A stretch of DNA of 42,022 bases from Basidiobolus ranarum (Eukaryota > Basidiobolomycota > Basidiobolomycetes > Basidiobolales). How positions within the stretch are numbered: the first letter of the stretch is position 1; every line of letters starts with the position of its first letter. The stretch lies in contig JASJQH010000035.1 in assembly GCA_040143965.1 (NCBI GenBank), forward strand, positions 1 to 42,022, given 5' to 3'. Position numbers and translations under genes: made by a program. Of the stretch, positions 32,901 through 42,022 are shown in pieces. Below the pieces are notes generated by a model, which saw only the letters and a program-made list of their open reading frames with translations, was not told where the DNA came from and ran no database searches.

Positions 32901-34760
32901 CTATTCACGACCGATATCTCTACCAAAGATTTTTTGTTTACACCAATCAGCAAATACCAAAGTCCTTTGACGTACAGAGAAAAGCTTAGAGAGATAAGCA
33001 CTTCTCCATACCATGAAGGTAGCCAAACCACCGGATGAGATATTTCCGTGCATGACTGGGAAATCGGCAATGGCTTTTTCAGCACCGATATAAGCCAAGG
33101 AACCGCTGTGAGTATATGTGAAAGTCTTCAATTCTTTCTTGATTTCCTCTACATCTTCTTGAGTGGCGTCTTGTTTGGCAGCGATCTCATTCAACAACTT
33201 ACCAAGATAAGTACCTTGTTGGTTGGCAACTTGAGCAAGAGGAGGATATTTGGTGAAGGTACAATCACCTAAAGCGAAGACATCTTTGGCACCAAGCAAC
33301 ATCAAGTGGTCATCGACCAAGAGTCCTCTTCTACCAGTTTGAGCCTCGGGTAATTTCTCCATTAATCCCTTAACTATAGGACGAGCAGTATTACCAGTAG
33401 CCCAGACCAAAAGACCGTAAGGAATACTTTCACGAGTTTTATCAGCTTTTTCTACGACAATGTTCTTTTCATTTACTTCCTTGACCGCAGTTTTGGTAAG
33501 AACCTTGATTTCATTCTCAGAGAAAGTGGATTCGGTGTATTCAATCAATTGCTTCGAGAAAGAAGGTAAAACATTAGGCATGGCTTCAATCAAAGTGATT
33601 TTGACTCTTCCGGCAATATCAGGATACCACACAGCAAGATCATCAGTCAAGAAATCGTGCAACTCAGCGGCATATTCTACACCAGTAGGACCACCACCCA
33701 CAACAACCATGTGTAGCAATCTGTTCTTTTCATCCTCAGGTTGTTGACCAAAAGCAGCGGTTTCGATACCTGTTTAAAATTAATAACTTCCATTAGTGAA
33801 AGCACAACTTGGAATCCTCATAAAAACCATTCATACAATCCATCAATCTAGTTCTGATCTTCTTAGCGTCCCAGATTTCTTTTAAGAAGCATCCGTATTC
33901 ACGAACTCCTGGAACACCAAATGTTTGATTTTCGGCACCAACACCAACGACCAAGTAATCGTACTTCAAGGTAGTGTTACTGACAGCTCCCTTAATTTCC
34001 GAATTATCTGTATTCATGAAAGCATTAGATACATCTATGGATTGACAAGGGTTAATTTAAAGACATTACCGCTCACAGTGATAGTCTTGTTGATAGGATC
34101 AATGTCGGTACAATCTCCTTCGAAAAGTTGAACTTCTCTTTTCTTGTGACGGGTAATATATCTGATTGGCTCCATAATAGAGCGATTCTCAATTGTACCA
34201 ACAGTGCAACTGGGCAACAAAGGAGTGAAGAGGAAATAATTTCTAGGTGAAACAACGACCTAAAACGATAGGTGAGAAAACGTGTTGTTGATGATAATGT
34301 ATCAAAATAAACGTATACTAACCACATTGAATTTATCAGTGTCGAGTTCTCTTAAAATAGAGGTAGATCCCCAACCAGTACCTAGAATGACCAAGGTTTT
34401 CTTTGAGGGATCAAACTCTGCTTGAGCAGGTGGGTGACGTTGTTGGTAGGCAGCTAGTTAAGTGAGAAGAGGTCAGCAACTTTGAAGAGTTGGATATATA
34501 AACGTAAATGGTTTTACCGTAGCCAACGACACCAACAGCACCAGCTGACAAACCCAAGGCACCACGAGTTACATATCTCCATTTGGATTTCTTTACTGGT
34601 TGGGCAGCAGCAGACACGGACGAGTAAGCTCTAGAGGTAGAAAGTAATAAGGAACGACGAGCAACACTGGAGGCGGCTAAATATAATACTGTTAGAAGAA
34701 TGAAAGGTTTATTTCTATATTATTTGCACTCCAACCTCTGAAAACGCGTTGACTTTGCAT
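32901..34760 (-). CDS. NDE1: Alternative (type II) NADH dehydrogenase, mitochondrial
   Basis: Rotenone-insensitive flavoprotein that passes electrons from NADH to ubiquinone without pumping protons, attached to the inner mitochondrial membrane. Six exons: 34736-34760, 34518-34676, 34323-34453, 34070-34259, 33828-34034 and 32901-33769. They give 526 residues. The N-terminus is a targeting sequence ([19 protein letters not shown]) followed by a glycine/alanine membrane segment ([18 protein letters not shown]). Two dinucleotide folds are seen: [10 protein letters not shown] for FAD and [17 protein letters not shown] for NADH. The quinone-side tail ends [14 protein letters not shown], as in yeast NDE/NDI. 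No EF-hand is present. Internal versus external facing cannot be settled from sequence alone. Confidence 0.95.
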
Positions 34761-36549
34761 ATTTTGTGGTTTTGAAGCGATAAACGCCAAGCAAGAAGCA
34801 AGTATGACAAATTAGCAAATGGAAAAGGGTAAAATACCAAAGTTTATATAAGCATGCGCCTCAAATGGAAACCTCTCAAGAAGCAAAAAATTAACGAAAT
34901 TTGATTTTGGATATAACAGGGATACCGAAATTCAAAAACGTTGATCCGCCATGGATCCGCCTATGAACCATATGTGGGTTGGTGAAGCACCAGGTGAGTT
35001 TTGACATGCAAATCCACTTGCCTTCAAAAACCACACGGAGTTACAACATCTAGATATCAATACCTACGATAACCACAGTACTTGTTGATTTTCCCAAAGG
35101 CACATCTGCTGTATCTTGTAATACGTCTTCGAACAATCATGGCACTTGCTAATCAAACCCCACTAACAATCCGAATCGCCCCACTTTCGAACCAGGAGGC
35201 TCTGGGGTTTATTATCGATTTGTTAAAGCCGCAAACAAGGGAGTTCATTGATCAGCCCTCTAACCCCAGCTGAACTACAAATTGGGGGAGATTATACCTG
35301 ATTTGGATAATACGAGATGCGTAATAGTCCCTTAATTCAACTCAGCTCTGTACTCATCTTCGTCCTCATCCTAACCCTAACCCAATCTTTATTCTCTATC
35401 TCACCGTCCTATTTGATATTTACCAATATTTCACGTGGTATGGTATGACCAAACCCGCACGTTATCTGTGTCTATCAAGCAAAATCCGAATATCAGATCA
35501 AATGGCTGTCATACCCAATGCCTCATCACTAATCAATAAAAATGCACCTAATCTCAATCATCCTAATCATCAATATCGACTGGTGAAATTACTTTTATTT
35601 ATTATTCCGTTGCTTATTCTGTTGCTTCTCCAATCCCGGTTTATCCAACTCTGACCCTTATTACTATTGATATTACCTAATCTATATATGTAGCTCCCTA
35701 ATTCATACCCCTAGCCCTTTTGAGCAAGCCTTTAAAATAATGATCTGATTCTAAATACACTAGATCAACTGATAAGGTATTACTAATGAGCTCATTTATT
35801 ACTAATGTGCGAAGATGGTGGTTCAGTCAGGGAAAAGTCGTCTTGAAAAGTAGTGGTGGAGATAGGAAAATAATGACACAATCATGCATCTCGCTCAAGC
35901 CAATCTTACTGTTCTTTTAGTAGACATGTAATTGATCGGGCAGGTGAACTTTTGGGAGGTGTTCAAGACAATACTGATGAAGACTCCACAGGATCTAAAT
36001 GTTGGGAATACACGAGTGTAATACGGTGCACATAAATTACGATGACTACCACTTCTTGAGTAATCTTATTTCCTTCATCCTACGTACTTCAGCCACACGT
36101 GTGACTAATAGTCCATTGATTGTTTACAATCATGGTAAATATCGAATAGTAATAGTTATGCACTCGAAGTGAGACGATGAGGCATATGACTTCGAATTAG
36201 CAGGTTCAGATCAAATAGATTTTATGAGTTTATATGTTCCGATGCCAATGTTCAGCAACTCGGATTCAGCCGAATATCACTTGTGCCGAAAGCCGATATG
36301 AATGCCAAATTAATCTAAACCTCGAAAATTGGATTTTGGCATTTTGTCCATTGGATGATAATATTCCAAAGTCAAGATTAAACAATAGTATAGAGAGAAA
36401 GAGTATTTATTTCATTCAAACTAAATGAACTCTCATTGTAAATATAAACAATAATCATTGACATCACTATGGTATTCCTTTTACTTTTCTCGGATTCAAA
36501 GGAAATTAACAAAATTACATTGGAAGAAAGTGTTGGCTTCCATGATGGT
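34761..36549. other. 1.8-kb region with one doubtful spliced gene
   Basis: On the plus strand an ATG at 34951 opens MDPPMNHMWVGEAP and meets a good donor (GTGAGT at 34996). An acceptor (CCACAG, near 35072) could lead to VLVDFPKGTSAVSC. Further protein-like bits follow, but no continuous product or known family can be built, so no CDS is called. Telomere-like CCTAACCCTAACCC stands at 35370-35383. The rest is AT-rich without features. Confidence 0.35.
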
Positions 36550-37503
36550 TTAGAAGGTGGATTTTCCATGAATTTGTAATACTTCTGCAGTATTAAGTCG
36601 GAATAAGGTTCGATTATTCCATTTACGAAGGGTAGCTTGACTTACTGCGCCGATTTTATATACTAAACATAGGTTAATATTCGTGTCAGTTAATACTATT
36701 CACTAGGAAGGTAAACTAACATTCTTTCTCTGTCTCATCCAAGATTGTAAGGAATTCTGTTTGAACGCGGCTCTGCACAGTTTGAGTGTAATCCATTATT
36801 AACTGAATCCGAGCTTTGAAGGCCTATAATATTCCATAATACCAAATATTAGTAAAGTATTGTGATATCTGATATCTTCAAGGTGCTTACATCCGCTAAA
36901 ACCATATTTAAATCCACATCTTCAAGGCTAAAGAAAGTGCTTAGAGTTAAGGAAGAGTTTGTTAAAAAAGGTGGGAGGGAGAAGGAGTATAAGTCTCAAA
37001 AAATAGGATACAGATCCACCAGCAGTAAACCGTACAAATAGTAATAAGGATTAAGTGTATGAAAGTTAACATTGGTGGAACAAGCTCGTAAGCTACTCCG
37101 TACTTTACTCCCATAGCATTTGGGTATTTCAACTTCAAACCACTCTCGACTAATAAACATGGTTATTAATATATAGAGCATTCCGAGTTTGTCCAATTGT
37201 AAAAACTTACTGTTGTGCAAGTTGCTTTACCAGCCAGAAAGGGAGCTCAATCCGAGTATTTTCTGGCAGCTACAGTGAAAAGTTAAAATCCAATTTCGTA
37301 CCCTTGGAAAGGTATACAATAAACTTACGTCTGGTTCTTCAGACCCATCCAAATAACCCAAACCTTCAGCATGTATTTTGAATATAAGGGGTAATCTCTA
37401 AAATAAGGACTATTGACTTGAGTGTTTCTTGACAGTTAAAAAGGGTTCAATAGTTTACCTGCTGCTCTGCAAGTATGGCGTCAATATCGTAATAATCCTC
37501 CAT
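36550..37503 (-). CDS. PSF3: GINS complex subunit Psf3
   Basis: Part of the four-subunit GINS ring in the CMG replicative helicase (Cdc45-MCM-GINS). Seven exons give 191 residues (yeast 194, human 216). The product starts MEDYYDIDAILAEQQRLPLIF, the typical Psf3 opening, then ENTRIELPFWLVKQL, REWFEVEIPKCYG, the C-terminal domain (DAFKARIQLIMDYTQ) and LYKIGAVSQATLRKWNN. Exon 4 is 37012-37149, exon 5 begins at 36939. The intron between them (36940-37011) has minor-class signals. With it removed, the LYG...AF segment aligns residue for residue with human GINS3 (27 residues in each). Confidence 0.92.
36940..37011 (-). other. U12-type intron in PSF3
   Basis: 72-nt minus-strand intron beginning GTATCCTATTTT and containing TTCCTTAAC, identical to the U12 branch consensus, 7-8 nt before an AAG end. 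An alternative end three bases on (CAC, 10-11 nt from the branch) keeps frame and drops one residue. A major-class reading using the GTTTAC donor upstream breaks the phase. Confidence 0.78.
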
Positions 37504-38178
37504 GTTCGAAATGAAAATATACTACAGTAAAGTTGAACCTTTAAATGACAGAGTCGTTGATTTGTTTACTTTTCAAGTCAATGGAATCTTTTGTATTCTT
37601 TTTCATCTAGCATTCAGGCCAAATTGTAGATTAAACATATATTTTTATTAAACAACTTTATGTTGATACATACACTGACGAATGAACAATTTCAAGATTT
37701 GTTCAGGAATGGAATCAACTAACCTTTGGCAAATATCTTTCCGATTATGGTTCCGATACCGCTTTGGTAAGCAACATTGAATGGAAACTGACGAATCACT
37801 AAAAAAGGTTGTATACCTCTGAGTTCATTATTGTAAAGACACATATTTGCTTGGTTTGTATACAGACCCTTGGATGACCAACAGCCTTTCACGTCGTTTG
37901 AACAAGGGAAATATATGTTAAAAAGAGAAGTTTAATACTGCAGTTTTCTAATATAATATTTTTATATAAACAAAGACGGGAGGGGAATGATACGGATGAA
38001 ATCACCGTACAATGGCAAAGATAACAGTACAAGAGCTCTTACCAGGCATCGCATACCTTACCGAGAAGTGAGATTTACCCGTGCCATATTTACAAATATT
38101 GTTCATTTCGCTACTATGGACTCCAATGGTCGTGCGACATAAGATAATATGAAGGTCAAATTAGCGGGTGATTAAGCA
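37504..38178. other. Intergenic, PSF3 promoter and BuGZ 3' region
   Basis: 675 bp. A minus-strand ORF of 45 codons from an internal ATG (about 37725-37862) ends in a glycine-rich stretch (SGIGTIIGKIFAKG). It lacks a homolog I recognise and is left uncalled. Confidence 0.35.
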
Positions 38179-39340
38179 TTATAACGATTTGCCTTTAAAT
38201 CCGGCAAGACGTGATTCAATCGAAAGATCAAGTTGCTCCACCTGTCTTTTGATGTCTTCATCTGTGTAACGATATTTGTCCAAAAGTGCCCTTGTTTCCT
38301 CCTAAATTTCCTTCATTAATCGCCATTCTGAATTAAGTAAATAAACGATCATAACTTACGATGGATAGTTCAGAGTCATTGTAGACCAGGACAGAATCGG
38401 ATTTAGCTTGTACTGAAACAACCGGGGCAGCACTAGGCAAGGCGGTTGTAACAGGCACTTCCTCTTCAGTACCATTTGGTGGAATGACGTCTGCTGGGGG
38501 AGCTACCTGTACATAGGAGCTAGATGCTGCTGTAGCAGTAGACTGTGGGGAGTAAGCAGTGTAAGATGTTGAAGTGGGTACTATACCGGTTGGGGGTACT
38601 GGTGAAGCAAGAGGCTGAGTGTATGGTGAGACACCATGAGGGGCCGGAACTGGAGGCTGCGCAGGTGGTGGTGCATAGTAATTCTGAGGAACGGGAGCTC
38701 CTGGTACCGGAGGGCGAGCCCACGGATTATGAACTGGTTGAGCATATTGTGCGGGAATCCTAAAAATTGAGTTTAGTTTGTGGTGCAGAATTAGTTAAAA
38801 AACAACGAGTAATTACCCAGGTCGAAAGCCATATGGATTTTGATATGGGGGAACTGGAGCGCCATAATATGAACCGTACTGAGGAGCAGCCATGTATCCG
38901 GTAGGATAACCAGGATATGCAGCAGGTGGGGGACGAGGAACATATGAAACGCCAACAGGTGGAGGATAACCAGACATTGCTATGGGAGGAGTTTGAATCT
39001 CAGGAGTAGAATCGGAAGATTTTAGTTTTTTACTTGGATTGTCTCCTTCAATGGCCTGTAAATGAGCGATCTGATCTTCTTCTGGGATCCCTTCCATTCC
39101 AAATATTTCAATATCAGTAGATTCTCTTCCTTTAAGAGCATTAGGAACCTTGCTGATTGTTTCTTTATGTACTTGTGCTACGTGTACTACCATTCCTCCA
39201 GCAGTGTTAAGTTTTTTTGAGCAGTGCGGGCATTTGAAATGCTTCGCTTTTTGATGCTGGATAAGAACCTTCTCATCGTCGAAATCGCGTTCACAATACC
39301 AACACCAGGGTCTAATAGTCTTTCTTTTCTTCTTGGCCAT
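38179..39340 (-). CDS. BuGZ / ZNF207-like zinc-finger protein
   Basis: Microtubule- and Bub3-binding spindle protein in animals and plants; also tied to splicing. Exons 38817-39340, 38360-38759 and 38179-38301 give 348 residues. The N-terminus carries two C2H2 fingers (CWYCERDFDDEKVLIQHQ; CPHCSKKLNTAGGMVVH) followed by VHKETISKVPNALKGRES, near identical to ZNF207. The middle is a long low-complexity stretch rich in P, Y, A and G, the kind that drives coacervation in BuGZ. Near the C-terminus LVYNDSELSIEETRALLDKYRY resembles the GLEBS motif that binds Bub3, including the paired glutamates. Yeasts lack an obvious BuGZ, so the full architecture here is worth noting. Confidence 0.9.
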
Positions 39341-39858
39341 TGTTGAAAGGTTAGAAGCACAAAGGCGATAACCAAGATATTGACGCTCTATGTATCAAGG
39401 AAATAGGGATACTCCCTTTTTCTTTTTTTTCGTGCCAACCTCAATGATTTCACAATTACCCCAATTACCATTGTGTATTTTGATTGGTAATAAATATGGT
39501 TATTATCCATCTTAAGATCAAACGCTACCAACAGATTGGTTTGAATTGGTTTTTGCTTTATTTTAATCACCATATCAATTTTATTCTTACCAAGTTTCGT
39601 TTCAGCAATGTTGAGAAGTGACCTCTGGTTTAGGATTTAGCAGTGATTTAAACCAAATTAGATAGAGTTGAAGACATTCTATTACGTAGTATATGCTTGG
39701 TTGCAGAAAGCAATAACATGTAGTCAGAGCAGAAATAAATTAGTGGATGCTATTTATTTACATGATAGCTTAGCTAATGGATGTTCCTACTTTTGAAAAG
39801 CTAGGTATTACTTGGAAGTAGGCGGAACTCTATTCAAGCAGGAGCATTCCGTAGTAGA
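39341..39858. other. Intergenic, BuGZ promoter and TRS20 3' region
   Basis: 518 bp of AT-rich DNA. The pyrimidine tract at 39413-39430 lies about 75 nt upstream of the BuGZ ATG. No gene supported. Confidence 0.35.
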
Positions 39859-40557
39859 TTAAAGATATCTTCTGGCAAGGGCACGCACTTTGGTGTCAAA
39901 GCTCGTAGAGGTAATCAAAGCATTTTGCTCATAAAACGGATTCAGTAAGGCCTGTCTATATGTTAGAAAACGAACAGTTATTATGAATGAGAGGTTGATG
40001 TTTACCCGAATATAAAGTTCGTGACAATCTTTGAAGAAATTGAAAATAGCATCGTCATTCTTGGCCTCGTGCAATAACAATAAACGAACATCTGTTTCTA
40101 ATGGTTAAGGGGTATTAACGCCAGGATTTGTATATACTTGTTTCAAGTTACTATGCGTCAGTTATCACTCAATAAAAAAGGATACTGCTTGGCGTCACGT
40201 AGGCAGAGACAAACCATTCATTGTATTTATCCACTGTCTTCAAGTATCTATAAAAGAGCAGTGTCTTAGAAAAGAGGGTATTCCAAAAGCGCGTATCTCA
40301 ACATAATAAACAGACTTACAGAGCATTTGTTGTCCATACCATCTCATCTACAACATCCAAAGCACTGTGAGCTACGAATTGGTATAAATGTTTTGTCTCC
40401 TCATTCTATTGAAAAGTTTGTCAGGGAGATGGAGATGTTAGGATGAGTAGGAATTTAGCTTAATTACCCTAATGGCATCTTTAGCTGGTGAACCAATCTC
40501 TGCCTCGTAGATTGGGTTATCTTTATTGCCAACAATTGCGAAATAAAATCCAGACAT
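39859..40557 (-). CDS. TRS20: TRAPP complex subunit Trs20 / sedlin (TRAPPC2)
   Basis: Longin-fold subunit shared by TRAPP complexes, which activate Rab GTPases in ER-Golgi transport. Five exons give 138 residues (human 140): MSGFYFAIVGNKDNPIYEAE; HLYQFVAHSALDVVDEMVW; YLKTVDKYNEWFVSAYVTPS; NVRLLLLHEAKNDDAIFNFF; and ALLNPFYEQNALITSTSFD with tail ARRYL. Each block lines up with human sedlin without gaps in the core. The intron between exons 3 and 4 (40092-40185) is of the minor class. Splice phases agree at all four introns. Confidence 0.95.
40092..40185 (-). other. U12-type GT-AG intron in TRS20
   Basis: 94-nt minus-strand intron starting GTATCCTTTTTT, a perfect minor-class donor, with CCCCTTAACC placing the branch A 13 nt before the final ACAG. 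The splice gives AYVTPS-NVRLLLLHEA, equal in length to human sedlin. An earlier in-frame AG six bases upstream would lie only 7 nt from the branch. Confidence 0.88.
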
Positions 40558-40894
40558 TTTACTCTTGCTTGGAGTGGAAGTGGAGAGCCCTACTGCCTTT
40601 GATATTGGTATGGAATTGGCGAATCATAACACTTTCATACAGGGGTGTAGACATCAAAAGTGACATGATTCGTAAAAGCATAGATAATTCTCGAAATCAA
40701 ACAAAAAGTATCTAATTCTCTCGATTTACTCAAATATTATATTATACGTATAGTGAAATAGTCCTAGTATATATATATATCCAATTCAATCAGGACTTTT
40801 AGTAACACTATACAAATACATGCGTTGATATTACAGGTTATGAGACTCGAAATTTCACTCTCTAAAGTCCACTTTTCAAATTTCTTGAACTTTT
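40558..40894. other. Intergenic between TRS20 and the LTR
   Basis: 337 bp of AT-rich DNA with a short TA-dinucleotide run (40769-40780). It should hold the TRS20 promoter. No ORF supported. Confidence 0.35.
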
Positions 40895-41155
40895 TGTTGG
40901 AGGATCTGGTCATAATGAGGATAGACTTTATTATTTACAGTCAACTTGTGATACTGTTTTAGCTGCTTTGTTTATAAGAGAATATGGTGACTTGTATAGC
41001 AGAGAAGTAAGTCAACTGTTTGAGATATTCAGGAGCTTGTATGAAAGATATAGTAAATAAGTGGAGGCAATAAGGCGCATTGGCTATATAAATATAGAGA
41101 TATTCCTAATTAGAATATAGGGGCTATAGATATGTTGCTTTCCGTTTTTGATATA
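40895..41155 (-). repeat. Partial LTR copy next to the copia LTR
   Basis: 261 bp beginning TGTTGGAGGATC on the plus strand and aligning along its whole length with the neighbouring LTR at 41156, with dozens of differences. It lacks the last 55 bp or so of the full LTR. It is either an internal duplication of the LTR or the stump of an older insertion of the same family. Confidence 0.75.
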
Positions 41156-41472
41156 TGTTGGAGGATCTTGACATAATGGGGGTAGACTTTGGGTATTAGA
41201 AGCAACTTATGATAGTGTGTTTTAGTTACTTTATTCTTAAGAGTATACGGTGACTTATATAGTAGAGAAGTGAATCAATTGTTTGAGATATTCAGGAGTT
41301 TGTATAATAAGATATAATAGATAAGTGGGGGTAATAAGACATACTTTTTATATAGATATAGAGATATTCCTATTTAGAATATAGGGGCTATATATTTATT
41401 GCTTTCTGTTTCTGATATATCTATCATAACTAAAGTTAACTAAGATGTTGAATAAAGATTAATTTTCCAACA
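41156..41472 (-). repeat. 3' LTR of a Ty1/copia retrotransposon fossil
   Basis: 317 bp bounded by the inverted ends TGTTGG...CCAACA, directly preceded (in element orientation) by the polypurine tract AAGGGAAGG at 41473-41481. The 5' LTR, primer site and target duplication lie outside the window. Confidence 0.85.
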
Positions 41473-42022
41473 CCTTCCCTTAATTCTTATTCAGCATTGT
41501 GCTTATATTCACTAATGCCTATTCCTGCTCTTAACTTCTCAAAGCTTGAAGTTTTGAGTGACTTTATTAGTATATCTGCAAGCATGTTTTCAGTATTACA
41601 ATAAATAAAGTTCACTTCTTTGTCTTGAACTTTCTCTTATATAAAATGATGTTTTATTTCAATATGTTTCATCCTTGAGTGATGCTCAGGATTTTTGGTG
41701 ATCTGAATACAACTAATATTATCTTGATATATTGGGGTAGGATTAACTTGATCATATCCTAGTTCCTTGAGAAGACTCCTTAGCCATATAGCTTCTTGAA
41801 CAGCCATAGAGCTTGCCATATATTCTGCTTCTGTAGTTGATAATGCAACAGTTTGTTGTTTCTTGCTAATCCAGCTTATTGGCCCACCTGCTAGCTTAAA
41901 CACATATCCAGTTCTGGATTTACAGTCTTCTGTATTGTTAGCCCAGTCTGCATCAGCATATCCTTCCAAAATAAGTGACATGTTGTACTGCTTACTAAAT
42001 TGAATTCCATGATGTATTGTTC
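41473..42022 (-). mobile_element. Ty1/copia retrotransposon fossil, 3' end of pol (RNase H)
   Basis: Right-edge fragment of a class I element reading on the minus strand and continuing beyond the window. The RNase H region shows the copia hallmarks GYADADWANN, TGYVFKLAGGPISW, and ALSTTEAEYMA. The end of pol reaches about 41487, next to the polypurine tract and 3' LTR. The visible coding part is broken, with about one break. It has no functional link to the host genes. The age cannot be measured without the second LTR, but the diverged LTR duplication beside it suggests it is not recent. Confidence 0.9.

Noticed and set aside
35370-35383. CCTAACCCTAACCC, a telomere-like sequence
   Set aside because: Just over two units inside a gene-containing region; too short to claim an interstitial telomere.
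37725-37862. Short minus-strand ORF ending SGIGTIIGKIFAKG, first thought to resemble a cytochrome bc1 small subunit
   Set aside because: The transmembrane segment and the conserved tail of Qcr9 are missing; the resemblance is limited to a few residues.
1-42022. tRNA, rRNA, snRNA (including U6atac and U12) genes or CRISPR arrays
   Set aside because: I looked for B-box-like GGTTCGAATCC and for the conserved U6atac and U12 snRNA cores by eye and found none; CRISPR arrays are not expected in a nuclear genome.

Overview
The window looks like nuclear DNA of a fungus, most likely an early-diverging one (Mucoromycota or Zoopagomycota type). Genes are packed at about one per 2 kb. They are interrupted by many short (about 50-90 nt) introns, and the intergenic DNA is AT-rich. 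A Kre9/Knh1-type GPI-anchored wall protein, an external-type alternative NADH dehydrogenase and a fungal-type Fzo1 mitofusin point to fungi. An ABCD4-like cobalamin transporter and minor-class (U12) introns point away from yeasts and other Dikarya. The species cannot be named from the sequence. About 71 introns were placed by hand using reading phase and family alignment.

Left part (1-10.2 kb): eIF4A (minus, cut by the window edge) diverges from ribosomal protein uL14 (RPL23). Next come a 12-exon ABCD4-like ABC transporter (plus), the urease accessory protein UreF, the nuclear poly(A)-binding protein Pab2/PABPN1, the AP-3 sigma subunit and a seven-knuckle CNBP/Gis2 protein (all minus).

Middle (10.2-28.1 kb): a TALE homeodomain gene sits between two unusually long gene-free stretches (3.2 and 2.5 kb). 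Mitochondrial ribosomal protein uL29m diverges from the spliceosomal protein Isy1. Then follow cytosolic histidyl-tRNA synthetase with a WHEP domain, Fzo1 mitofusin, a Taf14-like YEATS protein and uL22 (RPL17), all plus.

Right part (28.3-42 kb): all recognised genes are on the minus strand. They are a Cdk5/Pho85/Pef1-type kinase, a Kre9/Knh1-like GPI protein, an NDUFA4/MLRQ-like protein, alternative NADH dehydrogenase, GINS subunit Psf3, the BuGZ/ZNF207 zinc finger and TRAPP subunit Trs20/sedlin. The window ends in a Ty1/copia retrotransposon fossil with a partly duplicated LTR.

Most genes are core housekeeping: translation, splicing, mRNA 3' ends, replication, trafficking and mitochondria. 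There is no operon-like pathway. The standout is a set of three minor-spliceosome introns: an AT-AC intron in the CDK gene and GTATCC-type introns in Psf3 and Trs20. Each has a near-perfect U12 branch site, and each restores the conserved protein exactly. That is about 4% of the introns seen, against well under 1% in human.
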